NCBI GenBank assembly: GCA_963573315.1
Contig: OY752152.1
Location: 868,001-932,000, forward strand
DNA from: Entomortierella parvispora
Taxonomy: Eukaryota; Mortierellomycota; Mortierellomycetes; Mortierellales; Mortierellaceae
Length of the DNA: 64,000 nucleotides
Direction of reading: 5' to 3'
Shown piece after piece: positions 47,142 through 57,882 of this stretch. Positions within the stretch are counted from its first letter, which is position 1. Each line of letters starts with the position of its first letter. The notes beneath the pieces are model-generated. The model ran no database searches. It was not told where the DNA came from and saw only the letters and a list, made by a program, of their open reading frames with translations. A program made the translations under genes and the position numbers.

Positions 47142-49954
47142 TTATACGGATAAAGCTTCCGGCTGCGGCTGGTGCTGCTGTTGCTGCTGTCGAGTCAAAG
47201 CCTGCTTTGGCCGATCATCCGAATCAAGGGCGGCTCCGACGGCATCCTCAGCGCCTCGTGCAAAGCACAATGCTGGCTTTAATCCAAGAGCAACAGCCTG
47301 GTCAATGACAATGTGCTTGATGGACGATCCAGGAGCATCATACATGACATCGAGTAGCAGGGCCTCCTATATTAATACATACACAGATGCAAAAATCAGT
47401 ACGCAGAAGAAAGGGACAAGTACTTGCTCCAAAAAAGTCCAAAAAAATATTTTACCATAATCCTCCGGAGTCCTCGTGCACCTGTTTGTTTTTCAATAGC
47501 CTGCCCAGCGATCGTACGCAAAGCGGCCTGTGAGAAATGAATCTTGACTTCGCCCAATCCAAAGAGACCCTGATACTGCTTTACAAGTGAGTTTCGAGGT
47601 TCGGTCAAGATCCGGACCAAAGCAGCCTCGTCCAGTTGGTTGACCGAGGCCACCACAGGCAAACGTCCAATGAACTCTGGGATCAATCCAAACTTGACCA
47701 GGTCTGTAGGGTCGACTTGATCCAACAGCTGACTGACCTTGGACGATGATTCTTTGGCCTGGGACAGCTCTGAGGAAGGTGCACGGACCAGGGCATCAAA
47801 CCCAATTGAGCCCTTGGAGACCCTGTCCATGACAATCTTTTCCAATCCAATGAACGCTCCACTGAGGATGAATAGGATATTGCTCGTGTCCACGGAATAC
47901 ACCTCACCCTTCACGCCTGGACCCCCAACCGAGCCAGGTCCTCCAAGACCAGGCAAGCCTGCTTTTCGTCCTGCACCATTAGCGCCATTCCAGCTGGAGC
48001 CGTTCTTTTCCGTCACATTCACGACAGTGCCTTCAAGCATCCTCAAGAGCGCCTGTTGAACACCTTCGCCCGAAACATCCTTGGAGATGGACATGGCATC
48101 CGGCCGCTTCGAGATCTTGTCAATCTCATCAATAAAGACGATGCCACACTCCGCCTTCTTGATATTATAGTCACAGTTCTATCGTTATTGTCAAGAAAGA
48201 GTCATTTTTGACCAATGGTGTGAATGGGCTATTCCTTCTGTGATCTGCATTCACCTTTTTCTTGTTCTTTTCAGCCCACTGCCCACTGTTCTTTGTCACA
48301 GATTATTGATGGACTCACCTGCAACAGACGATGGATCACCATCTCGACATCTTCTCCCACATAGCCAGCTTGTGTGAAAGGGGTTGCTAAGAGATAAAAG
48401 AAGGATTGCATGGTGAGTTTGCATTCCAGAGCAGCGTCTGGAAGAGTAGTAGTCATCTTCTTTACCATCCGACATTGAAAAAGGAACATTCAAAACTTTG
48501 GCGAGCGTCCTTGCTAGAAGGGTCTTTCCCGATCCAGTCGGGCCTAGTAACAATACGTTGCTCTTTTCAAAAATGGTTGGCATTGCTGCAATCGGTGTGG
48601 AGGATGGGTCTACTCCTGTAGTTGAATATGGTCTTGACGGAGAGGGGGGAGGGAGAGGAGGATGGTTGTATGTATTGAACGGTTGAGAATACAGGGGAGA
48701 AGACGGTGCTGACTCATTGCTTGCAGCGTTGACCCAGGGTTGCTGAAGAGGATATCGGATCGCTGCTGTAGTTGAGCGATGGATTTTTTTCCCATGACGA
48801 ACAAAGCAACAATGTTAACAAATCTGTACGACACAGCAAAAAAGCATAGCACACGATCCTGCTCTCAGAACCTTCTTACCACCATGTGTGGGCATAACCT
48901 GCGCGGATTGAGATTCTGGAGTGCCCTGAGCAGGGGCTGCAGAAGCGTCCTGCATCGTTTGAGTTGTAGAACCATAGATGATGGGTGCTGGTGCCGATGG
49001 TGTCGTCGTCGTCGTCGGAGAAGAAGGGGTTTGGAAGGGGTTCAGCGATTCCTGGATTTGTTGCTGACGAATGTTCTCGTTCACGCGGGAATAATGGTTA
49101 AAGACCGCCACTGCAAGGATCTTTTTAGCCTTTTCCTGTCCAATGACAAACTCGTCCAAGTGCTTGACGATCTACGAAAAAGATTGGATTAGGAAACATG
49201 AAAGGGGTGAACCCTCCACCAAAAAAAAAAAAAAAAAAAAAAAGTAAAGATGATCTTCCAGTCTGTGTCACGTACTGTTCTTGGATTGTAGAGTTCTGCC
49301 ATCCTGTGCACCGCCAGATCTGTGCCGTCACATCCCTGTGTGCCTGCAGAGGACTCTCCGCGACCGCGACCGCCACCTCCCAGAATATCACGCGACTGAA
49401 GGATGCCGGCCTCCAGAGAATTCGAGCCTGGGAAGACAGAGATAGGCGTCGCTGCTTGAATGTCACCAGGGAGCGGGTCTCCAACTTGCAGCGAATTGCA
49501 AAAAGGATCTTAGTTCCCATTTATCAGGAGACATCTTTACTTCATGTTGCTGTGCATAAACGAAGATACCTTTTGCTTTGTGATGATATGTTGAAAGGAT
49601 CCTGGCTTCAAAGGGGATCTGCCCATCTACGCGACGATCTTGTGGGGGAGAACGAGGAGGGGGAGGCGTTTCGGAGACGGATTTTGCGTTTGTTGTTTTT
49701 AATGCAGGATCCTGGCTGGCCGGGTGCCTTGCAGAGTCGAAGAAGGAGGTTGGTTTTGCGGGGGGTTGCGGTGGTGCAGGCGGTGGCTGGTCACCCCGCA
49801 ATCGACAGGGGGTGCAGGAAAATGGACGTAATGGCTGTGCTAGGGACCGATAGGAACCAGATCGGGCAGGAGGGGATCTGCAAAGAGAAGGAAGGATGGG
49901 CGCGCAGTGGGCTCTCTGGCTAACAAGGACGGCACGCGAGACACAGGTCTGCAT
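47142..49954 (-). CDS. MCX1: Mitochondrial ClpX-type AAA+ unfoldase
   Basis: Seven exons: 49954-49570, 49427-49276, 49171-48880, 48765-48466, 48386-48319, 48178-47453, 47366-47142; 715 residues. ClpX unfolds matrix proteins, acting with ClpP or alone (yeast Mcx1 lacks a ClpP partner). The N-terminus is Arg/Ser-rich without acidic residues ([21 protein letters not shown]), a likely mitochondrial targeting sequence. The AAA+ module starts [27 protein letters not shown]. Walker A is GPTGSGKT near 350, then AGYVGEDVE, and Walker B is [10 protein letters not shown] near 410. [25 protein letters not shown] (arginine-finger region) and [10 protein letters not shown] follow. Gly/Pro-rich inserts after EKNGSS and a Gln-rich tail make it longer than Mcx1 (~520). 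The classic N-terminal C4 zinc finger of bacterial ClpX is not evident. Confidence 0.93.
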
Positions 49955-50462
49955 TGAGGAGGAGGTTGGATGCCAAAAGAACAGGGGAGTGAAGAATGCA
50001 ACGAGTGAATGGGAGAATGTGCAGCTCAGCAGGCGGCTAGAAATGAGTGATGGTGCGAAGGGAAGGAGGACGAGTGAGAAGGAGGGAAGGAAAGAAAGGG
50101 AGCAAAAGAAAGGAAAGAAGGAAAGAAGGAAAGAGGAAGGGCGAAAGGGAATGGAGAGCAGCAAGGAGAAGCAAAGGCGCACTGGTGTATGTGTGTGTGT
50201 GGGTTGTCTGTCTTTTCTTCGCAGACAAGCCCTTGATGGGGACGTTGGGGGACTATGGGTCACGTGGAAAACGGGCCTTTGCTGCTTGCTCGCCCTCTGT
50301 CTCTCTCTCTCTGCAGTCTGCGCGCTTGCTCTTCAGAGGTGGAATGAGGGACGAAGGTCGAAAAGGACGATGTGATATGTCTGCATGGTACAAAGAGTCT
50401 TCAATTGTTCTCAAAGAAGAAAACTAACAGTGTAGATGTTCAAAGAGCGATAGCTCTGCTTT
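49955..50462. other. Purine-rich upstream region of the ClpX gene
   Basis: The plus strand is GA-rich (AAGGAAAGAAGG repeats near 50080-50150) followed by GTGTGTGTGTG near 50188; seen from the ClpX gene it is a CT-rich leader. No gene. Confidence 0.5.
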
Positions 50463-51145
50463 ATTCTGTCGCGTCTCCTGTCGAGTGATCCGCGTCAGGT
50501 AATTGCCAGATACACTCCTGGTCACTGTCAATGTTGTTGTACACATTGACAAAACACTGAAGCAGAGCGTGGCAGTTCCCTTGGAAGGAAAAAACGATCC
50601 ACTTCACTCAATTGGCCCAATTCTTCAAGGATATCCTCCGCCGACCCACAGTTCGCCATGACTTTTGTCCAGGGATGGTTTTGTTAACATTGTCGTAAGT
50701 TCCTTTGGACATGAAGACTGCATTCCGGTTTTGAATAGTCTGCTCCAAAGACGGTTGAATCAGACGAACCGCCTATTATAGGTCCAACTCCATTGCAAGC
50801 TCCATTCCTCCGTCATAGATAGAGAAATCCCTCACCGTCATGACCCTGAGAAGGAGGCTTCTGTCCCTTATCTTGACAGCCACTGCGATGGCGACCTGAG
50901 CTGGAACAAGGTCTTTGATCGTGAACAAGGCTCTGTCCCCACCCTGAGCCAGAATCTCGTCCAGGGCTATGCCCGGGTCCACCACTCCAAAAGCTACACT
51001 GCCGGATCGGCGTCAAAGACGTCCTGATGCCGAGGACACAACAGATGTATCCGTCTGTGAAGGAAGCGACAATTTCCTGGACTTCAAGAGGGACATGGGC
51101 TACGCCATCGAACTGGATAGAGTCTGCATTTGCAAATTCTGGTGA
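50463..51145 (-). pseudogene. Degraded gene remnant of unknown family
   Basis: Coding-like segments lie on the minus strand in changing frames. 51143-51020 reads PEFANADSIQFDGVAHVPLE then EIVASFTDGYICCVLGIR. 50985-50776 reads PGIALDEILAQGGDRALFTI and ends YDGGMELAMELDL before a stop. ~50765-50640 reads QTIQNRNAVFMSKGTYDNVN. 50580-50463 reads GNCHALLQCFVNVYNNIDSD and ends at a TAA. The pieces are in one order and fit a single ancestral protein, but stops and frame changes lie between them. Some joins could be introns. I do not recognise the family. Confidence 0.4.
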
Positions 51146-51355
51146 GGAAAGAGAGTATGAACGGTATGAATGTGGCTCGGCAAGAGGCTACAGGCAGAAT
51201 GTGGGGTCGGAAGGGGCCAAAAAAAGGATCAACCTGGTTCATCCACGCCGAGTGAGCCGGCGAGGAGTCAAAGACTGTCTGTGTGCCAAAAAGAAGGTTT
51301 CTCTGCACTGCGCCCGACGTGAGTGTGACTCGAGCAGGGATCAGAACACGAAAAG

Positions 51356-51490
51356 GTATGAAAAAAGGTGTGTGAAAAAAGGTGTGCAAAAAGGTGTGCA
51401 AAAAGGTGTGAACAAAGGTGTGCAAAAAGGTGTGAAAAAAGGTCTGTCTTCCTTCCTTCCTTCCTTCCTTCCTTCCTCCCTTCCGTCCTT
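51356..51490. repeat. Tandem 12-base repeat followed by a CTTC microsatellite
   Basis: About seven copies of a GGTGTG-x-AAAAA unit (11-12 bases, varying A number) at ~51356-51444, directly followed by (CTTC)n to ~51490. This sits only ~40 bases before the next start codon, so it lies in or near the promoter/leader of the acetyltransferase at 51529. Confidence 0.85.
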
Positions 51491-51528
51491 CCGCTGCCAG
51501 ATCCTAAACTACACTACACCTGCACACC

Positions 51529-52538
51529 ATGCCCGCCCCTTCCATCCGATACACTCGCCTCGACGCGAGCCTCTTCTCGCAGCGCTCCCTCGGCGCCCAC
51601 AGCGGCACCCAGATCGAGACTGACAACATCCTACTTGAGCCTCTTTTGGTACGATCTACCGCTTTGTCCTTTGACCCCTGCCTGCCTGCCTAGCGACCAA
51701 CCTCTTTTTCCTTCCAGTCCCTGGATGCAAACGGTTCATGTATTCATGACTTCGTCCGTCCCCCCATCTCACTCATCCAAACCTTTTTCTTTTGTTTTAT
51801 TCATCGCATGTTGTGTTCTACTCATTTGTGCAAACTCAGCTGGATCAACATGCCCCCAAGTTGTGGCATCTCTACAAGGATCAGCTCAATCTCTTCCACT
51901 ACTTTCCCCATGGACCCCTCCACACCTACGAAAAGTTTTACGCCGTCCAAAAGCACTTTTGCGACTCTTCTGACTTCTCCAACTGGGTCGTCTACCTCTT
52001 AGTCGATGCTCCCGAGGGAAGCCCTTCCAAGGAGAAGACCCAGATCCTCTGTGGCTCGATCTGCCTGTTGGATATCAACCTCGTTCATAGACGATGCGAA
52101 GTCGGAAGCATCTGGTTCCACCCTGCTGTCCATGGCACTACCGTCATGCTCGAGACTACCTATGCTCTCTTACACCTTGCCTTTACCCGACTCCAATGTG
52201 GTCGTGTTCAATGGAAGACTCACCATGGCAACATCGCTTCCCAAAAGGCTGCCCTCAAACTTGGTTTTGATCAAGAAGGATTGCATCGCAAACACATGCT
52301 CAATTGGGATGGCGTCTGGCGACACACTTACTTTTACTCCATGACTGATGATGACTGGTTTGGTGTTCCAGAAACAGCAAGCCCTGGATCTATCAAGGAG
52401 TCTATTGCTGACGGATTGGAGGGATCAGAGGTCGAATCCAAAGGAAGACAATTGGCCCTTGAGACAAAGATTGAAGAGCGCAGGAAGAATGGCAAGCCGA
52501 TCCCGGCCAGCGTTCTTGCCGGTCAGCCTCTGGCCTAA
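51529..52538 (+). CDS. RimJ/RimL-type GNAT acetyltransferase
   Basis: Two exons: 51529-51648 and 51840-52538; 272 residues. The pattern is that of the RimJ/RimL (N-terminal protein or small-molecule) acetyltransferase subgroup. It has a first half with GSICLLDINLVHRRCEVGSIWFHPAVHGTTVMLETTYALLHLAF (strand 4 and the acetyl-CoA loop), then GRVQWKTHHGNIASQKAALKLGFDQEGLHRKHM (the N-x-x-S-x-x-x-x-x-x-x-GF motif with the typical R-x-H region). The canonical Q/R-x-x-G-x-G/A loop is replaced by HPAVHGT, as in many of this subgroup. The C-terminal ~45 residues are charged and probably helical. The natural substrate is unknown. It stands between two decayed genes. Confidence 0.85.
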
Positions 52539-52927
52539 GTTTCTGCTGGTACACTCTGCTCTCCAGAAAGCTCGGTCCCCCTTCCCCTTCCCCTTCTCTT
52601 GGGATGCATGTCGCGCTTATGGAGAATGAATTACCTGGGGTCAATGCGCCCGCTTCAAACCAACTGAATGTAGATAACAATCCTAGAACTCGCCCTGCAT
52701 TTTGTAGCACAATACAATTAAACAGGAAACAAAAAGCACAATGCAAGGCAAAGCAAAGAAAGGCAAAGTAGGGCTTCCTTCACGGCTCGTCAAAGATTGC
52801 TTTTTCCACAAAAAAAAAAAGAACCCTATGAATGAGCCGACCTCCTCCCCATATCAAAAGCACGCCCGACTACCTTTCTCTTTCCTCTTACCGATCCTTC
52901 TACGCCATTCTCAGACCATACTCGACA
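52539..52927. other. Intergenic region
   Basis: Nothing recognised; the 3' region of the acetyltransferase, then AT-rich sequence with an A-run near 52811. Confidence 0.45.
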
Positions 52928-53862
52928 TGAGTGAAAAAAAATATGGCCTTCCATCCCAATTTGTTTTTCTATAGTATATATCCCTAACCCCAACTAACGT
53001 TTGAACTTGCTGCGCAACCCATAGAAATATCGGAAGAATGCCGGTCCCTTTCAGAGTGTTTCTACAAAGCGTTTCACCAGTGTGCTGATGATCTAAAGCC
53101 AGAGCTAAAGAGAAAGAACGAGGTGGTTCCTCCTATGTCCTTGTCCGCACTTCGGTTCGAATTTTCTCAAAAGTGTGTCCCAGTGTTGGGCAAATTCCCG
53201 AAGACAGCGAGACGCATTGTGGGCTTTCAACAGACAGGAGCTCTTCTTGGAATGAGAATCGATTGGGGCGGTGATGCTCCTCCAGACCCAAAAAAACAAA
53301 GACGAGGTCAAGCAAGCTGCACTGAAAGCTGAAATGAAGTCCGCCACCACCAAACCCACCTTTGGACAGGTTGGCCTTCATGTCAATATGGGAACGTCCA
53401 AGAAAAAGTATGCTTACTATCTCAAAAAGAGATTGACACCGGAAGAGAAGTACGAGGACTATAAGAACTATCTGAAGCACACCGCCGCCATCGAAAAAAA
53501 GAGTGCCGGTGATATCGCCATGTTCTTTGCTGATTTTGGGAAGTGCCGCCTTTAGCAAAAGAAATAAATGGCCCAACAGCCATTGTCTTATACGACATCA
53601 GGCTGGAATGTGAGGTTCAAAAAAAATTGCATTGACCACCACAAAGAGCGCGACGCATCGATCCCACTGGTTGCATCCAAAGGCAACTCAATCGGTGTGT
53701 TACCAAGTTGTTGGCGGACCAAACGCAATTGTCATTGTGAGTCAACCCGTGAGAATATCCTGGGGTGCTTTTTCCGGACCCTTCCTCTTGTTCAGACCTG
53801 AAACTTGCTTTGTGGTAGGGCAGGGTATAACTTACAAACTTCGTCTGGCAATGGAACGCTAG
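52928..53862 (+). pseudogene. Unrecognised gene broken at homopolymer A-runs
   Basis: A start (MSEKKYGLPSQF, ATG 52928) can be spliced to EISEECRSLSECFYKAFHQC at ~53023. The frame runs to ~53290, where a seven-A run shifts it: NKDEVKQAALKAEMKSATTK continues in another frame to 53555, through KKKYAYYLKKRLTPEEKYED. Further shifts follow near 53535 and at an eight-A run near 53620. A last coding block (VVGGPNAIVIVSQPVRISWG to LRLAMER) ends at 53862. The blocks are in order and look like one protein of ~290 residues. Breaks at A-runs fit either replication slippage in an unselected gene or sequencing errors. The family is unknown to me. Confidence 0.5.
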
Positions 53863-53896
53863 TCTAATTTTTTTGTTTATTGTTGAAATGCGAAAA

Positions 53897-53930
53897 TGGT
53901 AGTGGTAGTGGTAGTGGTAGTGGTAGTGGA
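53897..53930. repeat. GTAGTG hexanucleotide microsatellite
   Basis: Five to six perfect copies of GGTAGT immediately downstream (7 bases) of the Utp8/NOL11-like stop codon, hence probably inside its 3' untranslated region. Confidence 0.85.
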
Positions 53931-53936
53931 ATTATT

Positions 53937-56900
53937 TTACATGTGAATGATCTCGACGCCATAGTCAGGGATGCCCTGGCCACTCTCCATCTTGCGTCTC
54001 CTCCTCTTCTCCATCGCCAAGGACTGGGCACTCTTGATCGCGAGTACGCCTCCACTGATCGTGGCGCCATATCCAGCAGCGTTCAACTCGGCCTCCTTCT
54101 GTCGGCGGATCATATCCTTCTGCTTACGATCAAAGAGTCCAAGAGGTCCCCTCAACGATTGCTCCAACTGGTTGATCACCTCAGACTCGGTCTGGATAGC
54201 CTGTTGGACACTCTTGAGAATCGGGTGCAATTGAGGCGACAAGATCAAAGCAGGGAAATGAACATCCATCAAAAGCGTCAACATGTCCACCACCAATCCA
54301 TAACCGGGCAATCCGCCGGGCATCTGCTTCTTATCCGCAGGAAGACCCTGGTGTCCAATGCCTCCACGCTCGTTCCAAATGCTCAGCCAACTGCTCAAGA
54401 TCTCGAGAATCACCGTCAGCTCATCAATCGTCAAACGCTTGACAGCCTGCTGCATAAAGATCTCGTTGCTGGGCGCCACCATGACCAAATTCAAGAACCG
54501 TGGGACATCTGGCACAGCTGTGGACGCCTCTTGCTTCTTCTTGGACGATAATGATTCAGAGGCCGCTGTAGACTTGTTCAATCCAATCACTTGCTTCAGC
54601 ATGAGAATCATGTCCATCTCGGGGATATCATGAAGCTTCTGGAGAGCCAACTCGACAAGGCCCCACTGCTCGCGCTCCATCAGGTTCAATGCAATGCCTG
54701 CTTGTCCTGCTCCAGGGTTAGAGTTTCCAACGAGCTGCTTCTCAATCAAGAACTGAATCACCTTGGCGGGCCAGAAGGTCATATCGGGCTGACCGTTGGG
54801 CAAGGTAACAAAGCAGCGACGGATAACCGTGGTGAGGAAGTGATGCGAAAGCTCTGGAAGGGGTGCTGGCTTGTGTCCGGCACGGAGAAGACGGCGTGTT
54901 TCCCTGTATTTGGCCATGGCCTCAGCCTCCTGCTTACGCCAGGCTGCCATGGCGACAGCATGCGCCTCCAAGCGCTCCTTGTCCTCCTCAACATGATCCA
55001 CCTTGTACTCATCCTCTTCGTGCTGTTGTTGAGCATGATCGTCCTCTTCAACCTCTTCAGCCTCAGCCTCTGGCTCGTGTTCCTCGTCTTCCTCAGACTC
55101 GTCAGAGGACGAACCACCCTCAATCTCCTCCTTTCTCTGAGCAGCAGAGGACTCGCGCTCCTTCTTTGAAGAACTCTTGGATTTTTTGGACTTTGTCGAT
55201 GCACGGGGCTCCTCAATGTCGATATCCATAGCACTGCTAGATCCAGTCTTCTTCTGCTTAAGGCTGTTCTTCTCTGTGTGTGCCTTGACCGCCTCCTCGA
55301 CCTCCTTGGCGTCCACTCCAAAGCGCTCCATCATATCCTGGAAAGCCTCGGCAGTCTGCTGCTCGACATGATCAAAGAACACCTTCTCAAAAGCCTTGAC
55401 AGTGGCCGTGGTGGATGCAGAAGAGAGGGCTCCCAATGCCTTTCTCTCAGCAGCCAGAGATGCGCTGACATCCTGTCCCTCCTTCAAGCTCTTGCCACTA
55501 ACAGTTCCAACAACATGGGCTGGGGTCAAGAGCATGGTCGTGGTTGAAGAAAAGGCATCTTCTCCCAGCAATGATCCATCATGGCCCAAGAAAGGAGCAG
55601 TATCCTTCATCTTGCCCATGGCCCCCAAGAGCGACATGGGCTCGGCATAGAATGGGCAAAAGAAGATTTCTGATTTGACGGTTGCACCCTGAAGCTGAGA
55701 GAGAGTGATGGAGAGCACAGAGTCCTGGAGCAACGTCAATTGGCAGAAAGTGGTCTTTGCGTTGAAAGTTCCAGGAATGACACTCTTGGCCTGAAGCGTT
55801 CCATAACGAATGTCCCAAATAGTAAGAGTCAACTCGGATTTGCCTATGTAAATCCGGGACAGAAGAAAGTTAGAATGCAGCCCCCTGTAGCTAATGAACA
55901 CTGATAAAACATCACAGACGGGCTCAGATCCTTACCATCCTGATGATGGTTTCCAGCAAGGGCGAGGTAGTTGTCACCAAGAGCAAGAGTGTCGATATGG
56001 CTGGTCGATTCCTGATCGCCCTTGGCACTCTTCTTCACTGTGGCGCTCGAAGCAGCAAATCCTGGCAGAGGAAGCGTCAAGGTCTCAGTAACCGAAACGA
56101 CGTGGTCTCCCTGGCTTACTTCGAATCCAAAGACCTTCAATTGACCCTTTGCGGCTATCAATGGTTTACAAATATTATTTAGAACCCTTTTTTTTCCCAC
56201 AACCCTTCCGATCAAACATTTGTCCGCTCCACTCAAATTCAACTTACACATGAATGACAAGTGTCCGGCATTGACATCAAAGGAAAAGCCAGATGCGCCG
56301 GAAGCGCCCGAAATCTCGACCTCTCCAAAGGTGGTAAAGCCACGAACCTCCTCGTTCACATACGACAACGAGGCAACGACCTTTCCGCTAGTCGTTTCTG
56401 TGATGGTCATAATAATGAGGGAGGCGCGAGGCAAAGCTCCAGAGGGGATCCAGGATCCTGTGGTATTATAAGTGGTGGCCCAGCGCATGGTGTGCTCCTC
56501 AGCGGTTGATGCCTCTGTCTTTTCTTTCTTTGAAGTCCTCTTTCCTGTCTTGGTTGCCTGAACCTCTGCAGGTTTTTGAATATCCTTGGTGTTGACAACT
56601 CGAGTCAAATCATCAGTAACCAACGAGATGCTTCCATCCGTGTTTGTCAACACAATGTTGTTGGGGATCAGCGAGGAGACGAACAGTTGGTGGATCTTCC
56701 GATCAAACTGACAAAAAAGAAAGGTTAAACATTTTGTTAGACTCTTGAGCGTTAGATTACCATTGCAGAACTTTGCGTTTACTGAATCGTTTCATTCCCG
56801 TTACCTTTTGAACAGTCTTTTTCGCATCTGAAGGAACGGCAGTGCCTTCACTCATCTCAACATCCTTGTCCGCATTTGCTGAAATATCCCTCCACATCCA

Positions 56901-57332
56901 GACAATCTTGCCTTCCTCTTTGGTGGGAATATCGCTTCCCTTTGCAATGACGGCGTAAACGTTGCGAAGTTGGGCCGATTTGCGAAGGGTCTGAGCCGAT
57001 CCTGTGAATGAGTGCCCTGGAGGAGTAGAGTAGGAGAGAACGCACTTTTGATCTGCGGTCTATATCCATGACAAAAAACATACGAACAACGCATTATTAG
57101 CATGCCTGTTGATAGACCATGCAAGGATAGATCGGGAGGAAGGAGCACTCACGTTGTAAAGCTGAACGCCCTGTCCTTGCACAGCAACGACGAGCAAGTT
57201 GGTTGCATCGTCTTGTCCTGAGGGGTCGCTGCTACCCTCGATAGTGCAGGTCACTGCGGGGTTCTGCTGGTGAGCATGTGTTGTCGAGGTGAAACTCGCG
57301 AGGAGGAAAGGGTCATCGACACTGACGGGCAT
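53937..57332 (-). CDS. Utp8/NOL11-like nucleolar protein (SSU processome)
   Basis: Five exons: 57332-57153, 57059-56805, 56707-56248, 56154-55936, 55843-53937; 1,006 residues. The N-terminal half reads like a degenerate beta-propeller (LLVVAVQGQGVQLYNTADQK, IHQLFVSSLIPNNIVLTNTDGSISLV, GDNYLALAGNHHQDGKSELTLTIWDIRYGTLQ). An acidic Ser/Glu-rich linker with a Lys-rich stretch (~residues 610-720) follows. Then comes a helical C-terminal domain with LLMDVHFPALILSPQLHPIL, matching the C-terminal region of Utp8/NOL11. These t-UTP proteins act in the nucleolus in rRNA transcription and early small-subunit processing. A generic WD40 protein is the alternative, but the arrangement of propeller plus this C-terminus supports the call. 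Confidence 0.6.
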
Positions 57333-57882
57333 CGTAGAATAGCGGAGCAGGACTGATGATGCACGGTGATGATGATGTTGAAGAGAGAGAGAGAGAGATG
57401 GAGGGTCGATTGAATGATGTCCTTGCGAGTGAATGGTACGCCCAATGCACCTTTACAAAAAAAAAAGAAAAGCTGAAAGTGACTGCTTCCTTTTACATAT
57501 CTAAACACAAGCCACTTTCTAGAGAGGTGTCACATGACTGGCGCGGTCGCGGTTTTGCGGGCGGAACGCGTCGGTGAGACTGCAGTTCAGGGCACAAACG
57601 TCAACTGCAACGCTGGAAAAAGGCCATGGACCATCGTCAAAGAAGAGCACAAGAAACGCTATTAGTCTAGAAGCAGCCTTGAAGGACATGACTGTCAGTG
57701 TTCAGCCACGCCCTATTGTCAAAAGAGCGTGGAGGCCGCTTGCCACCAAACCTTATAAAAGAGAAGAGATGATAAAACATTCTCACCCGCCTTCTCCATA
57801 CCTCCATCTACCAGCAAGTACATTGTCCATCCGTTGTCCACTCACCTCCACAACCCACAACCCACAACCACGGTCTACGACC
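57333..57882. promoter_or_regulatory. Divergent region with TATA box before an F-box pseudogene
   Basis: 550 bases between the Utp8-like start and the F-box pseudogene start. TATAAAA at 57754-57760 lies about 125 bases before the pseudogene ATG, so the promoter seems intact although the reading frame is not. Confidence 0.4.
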
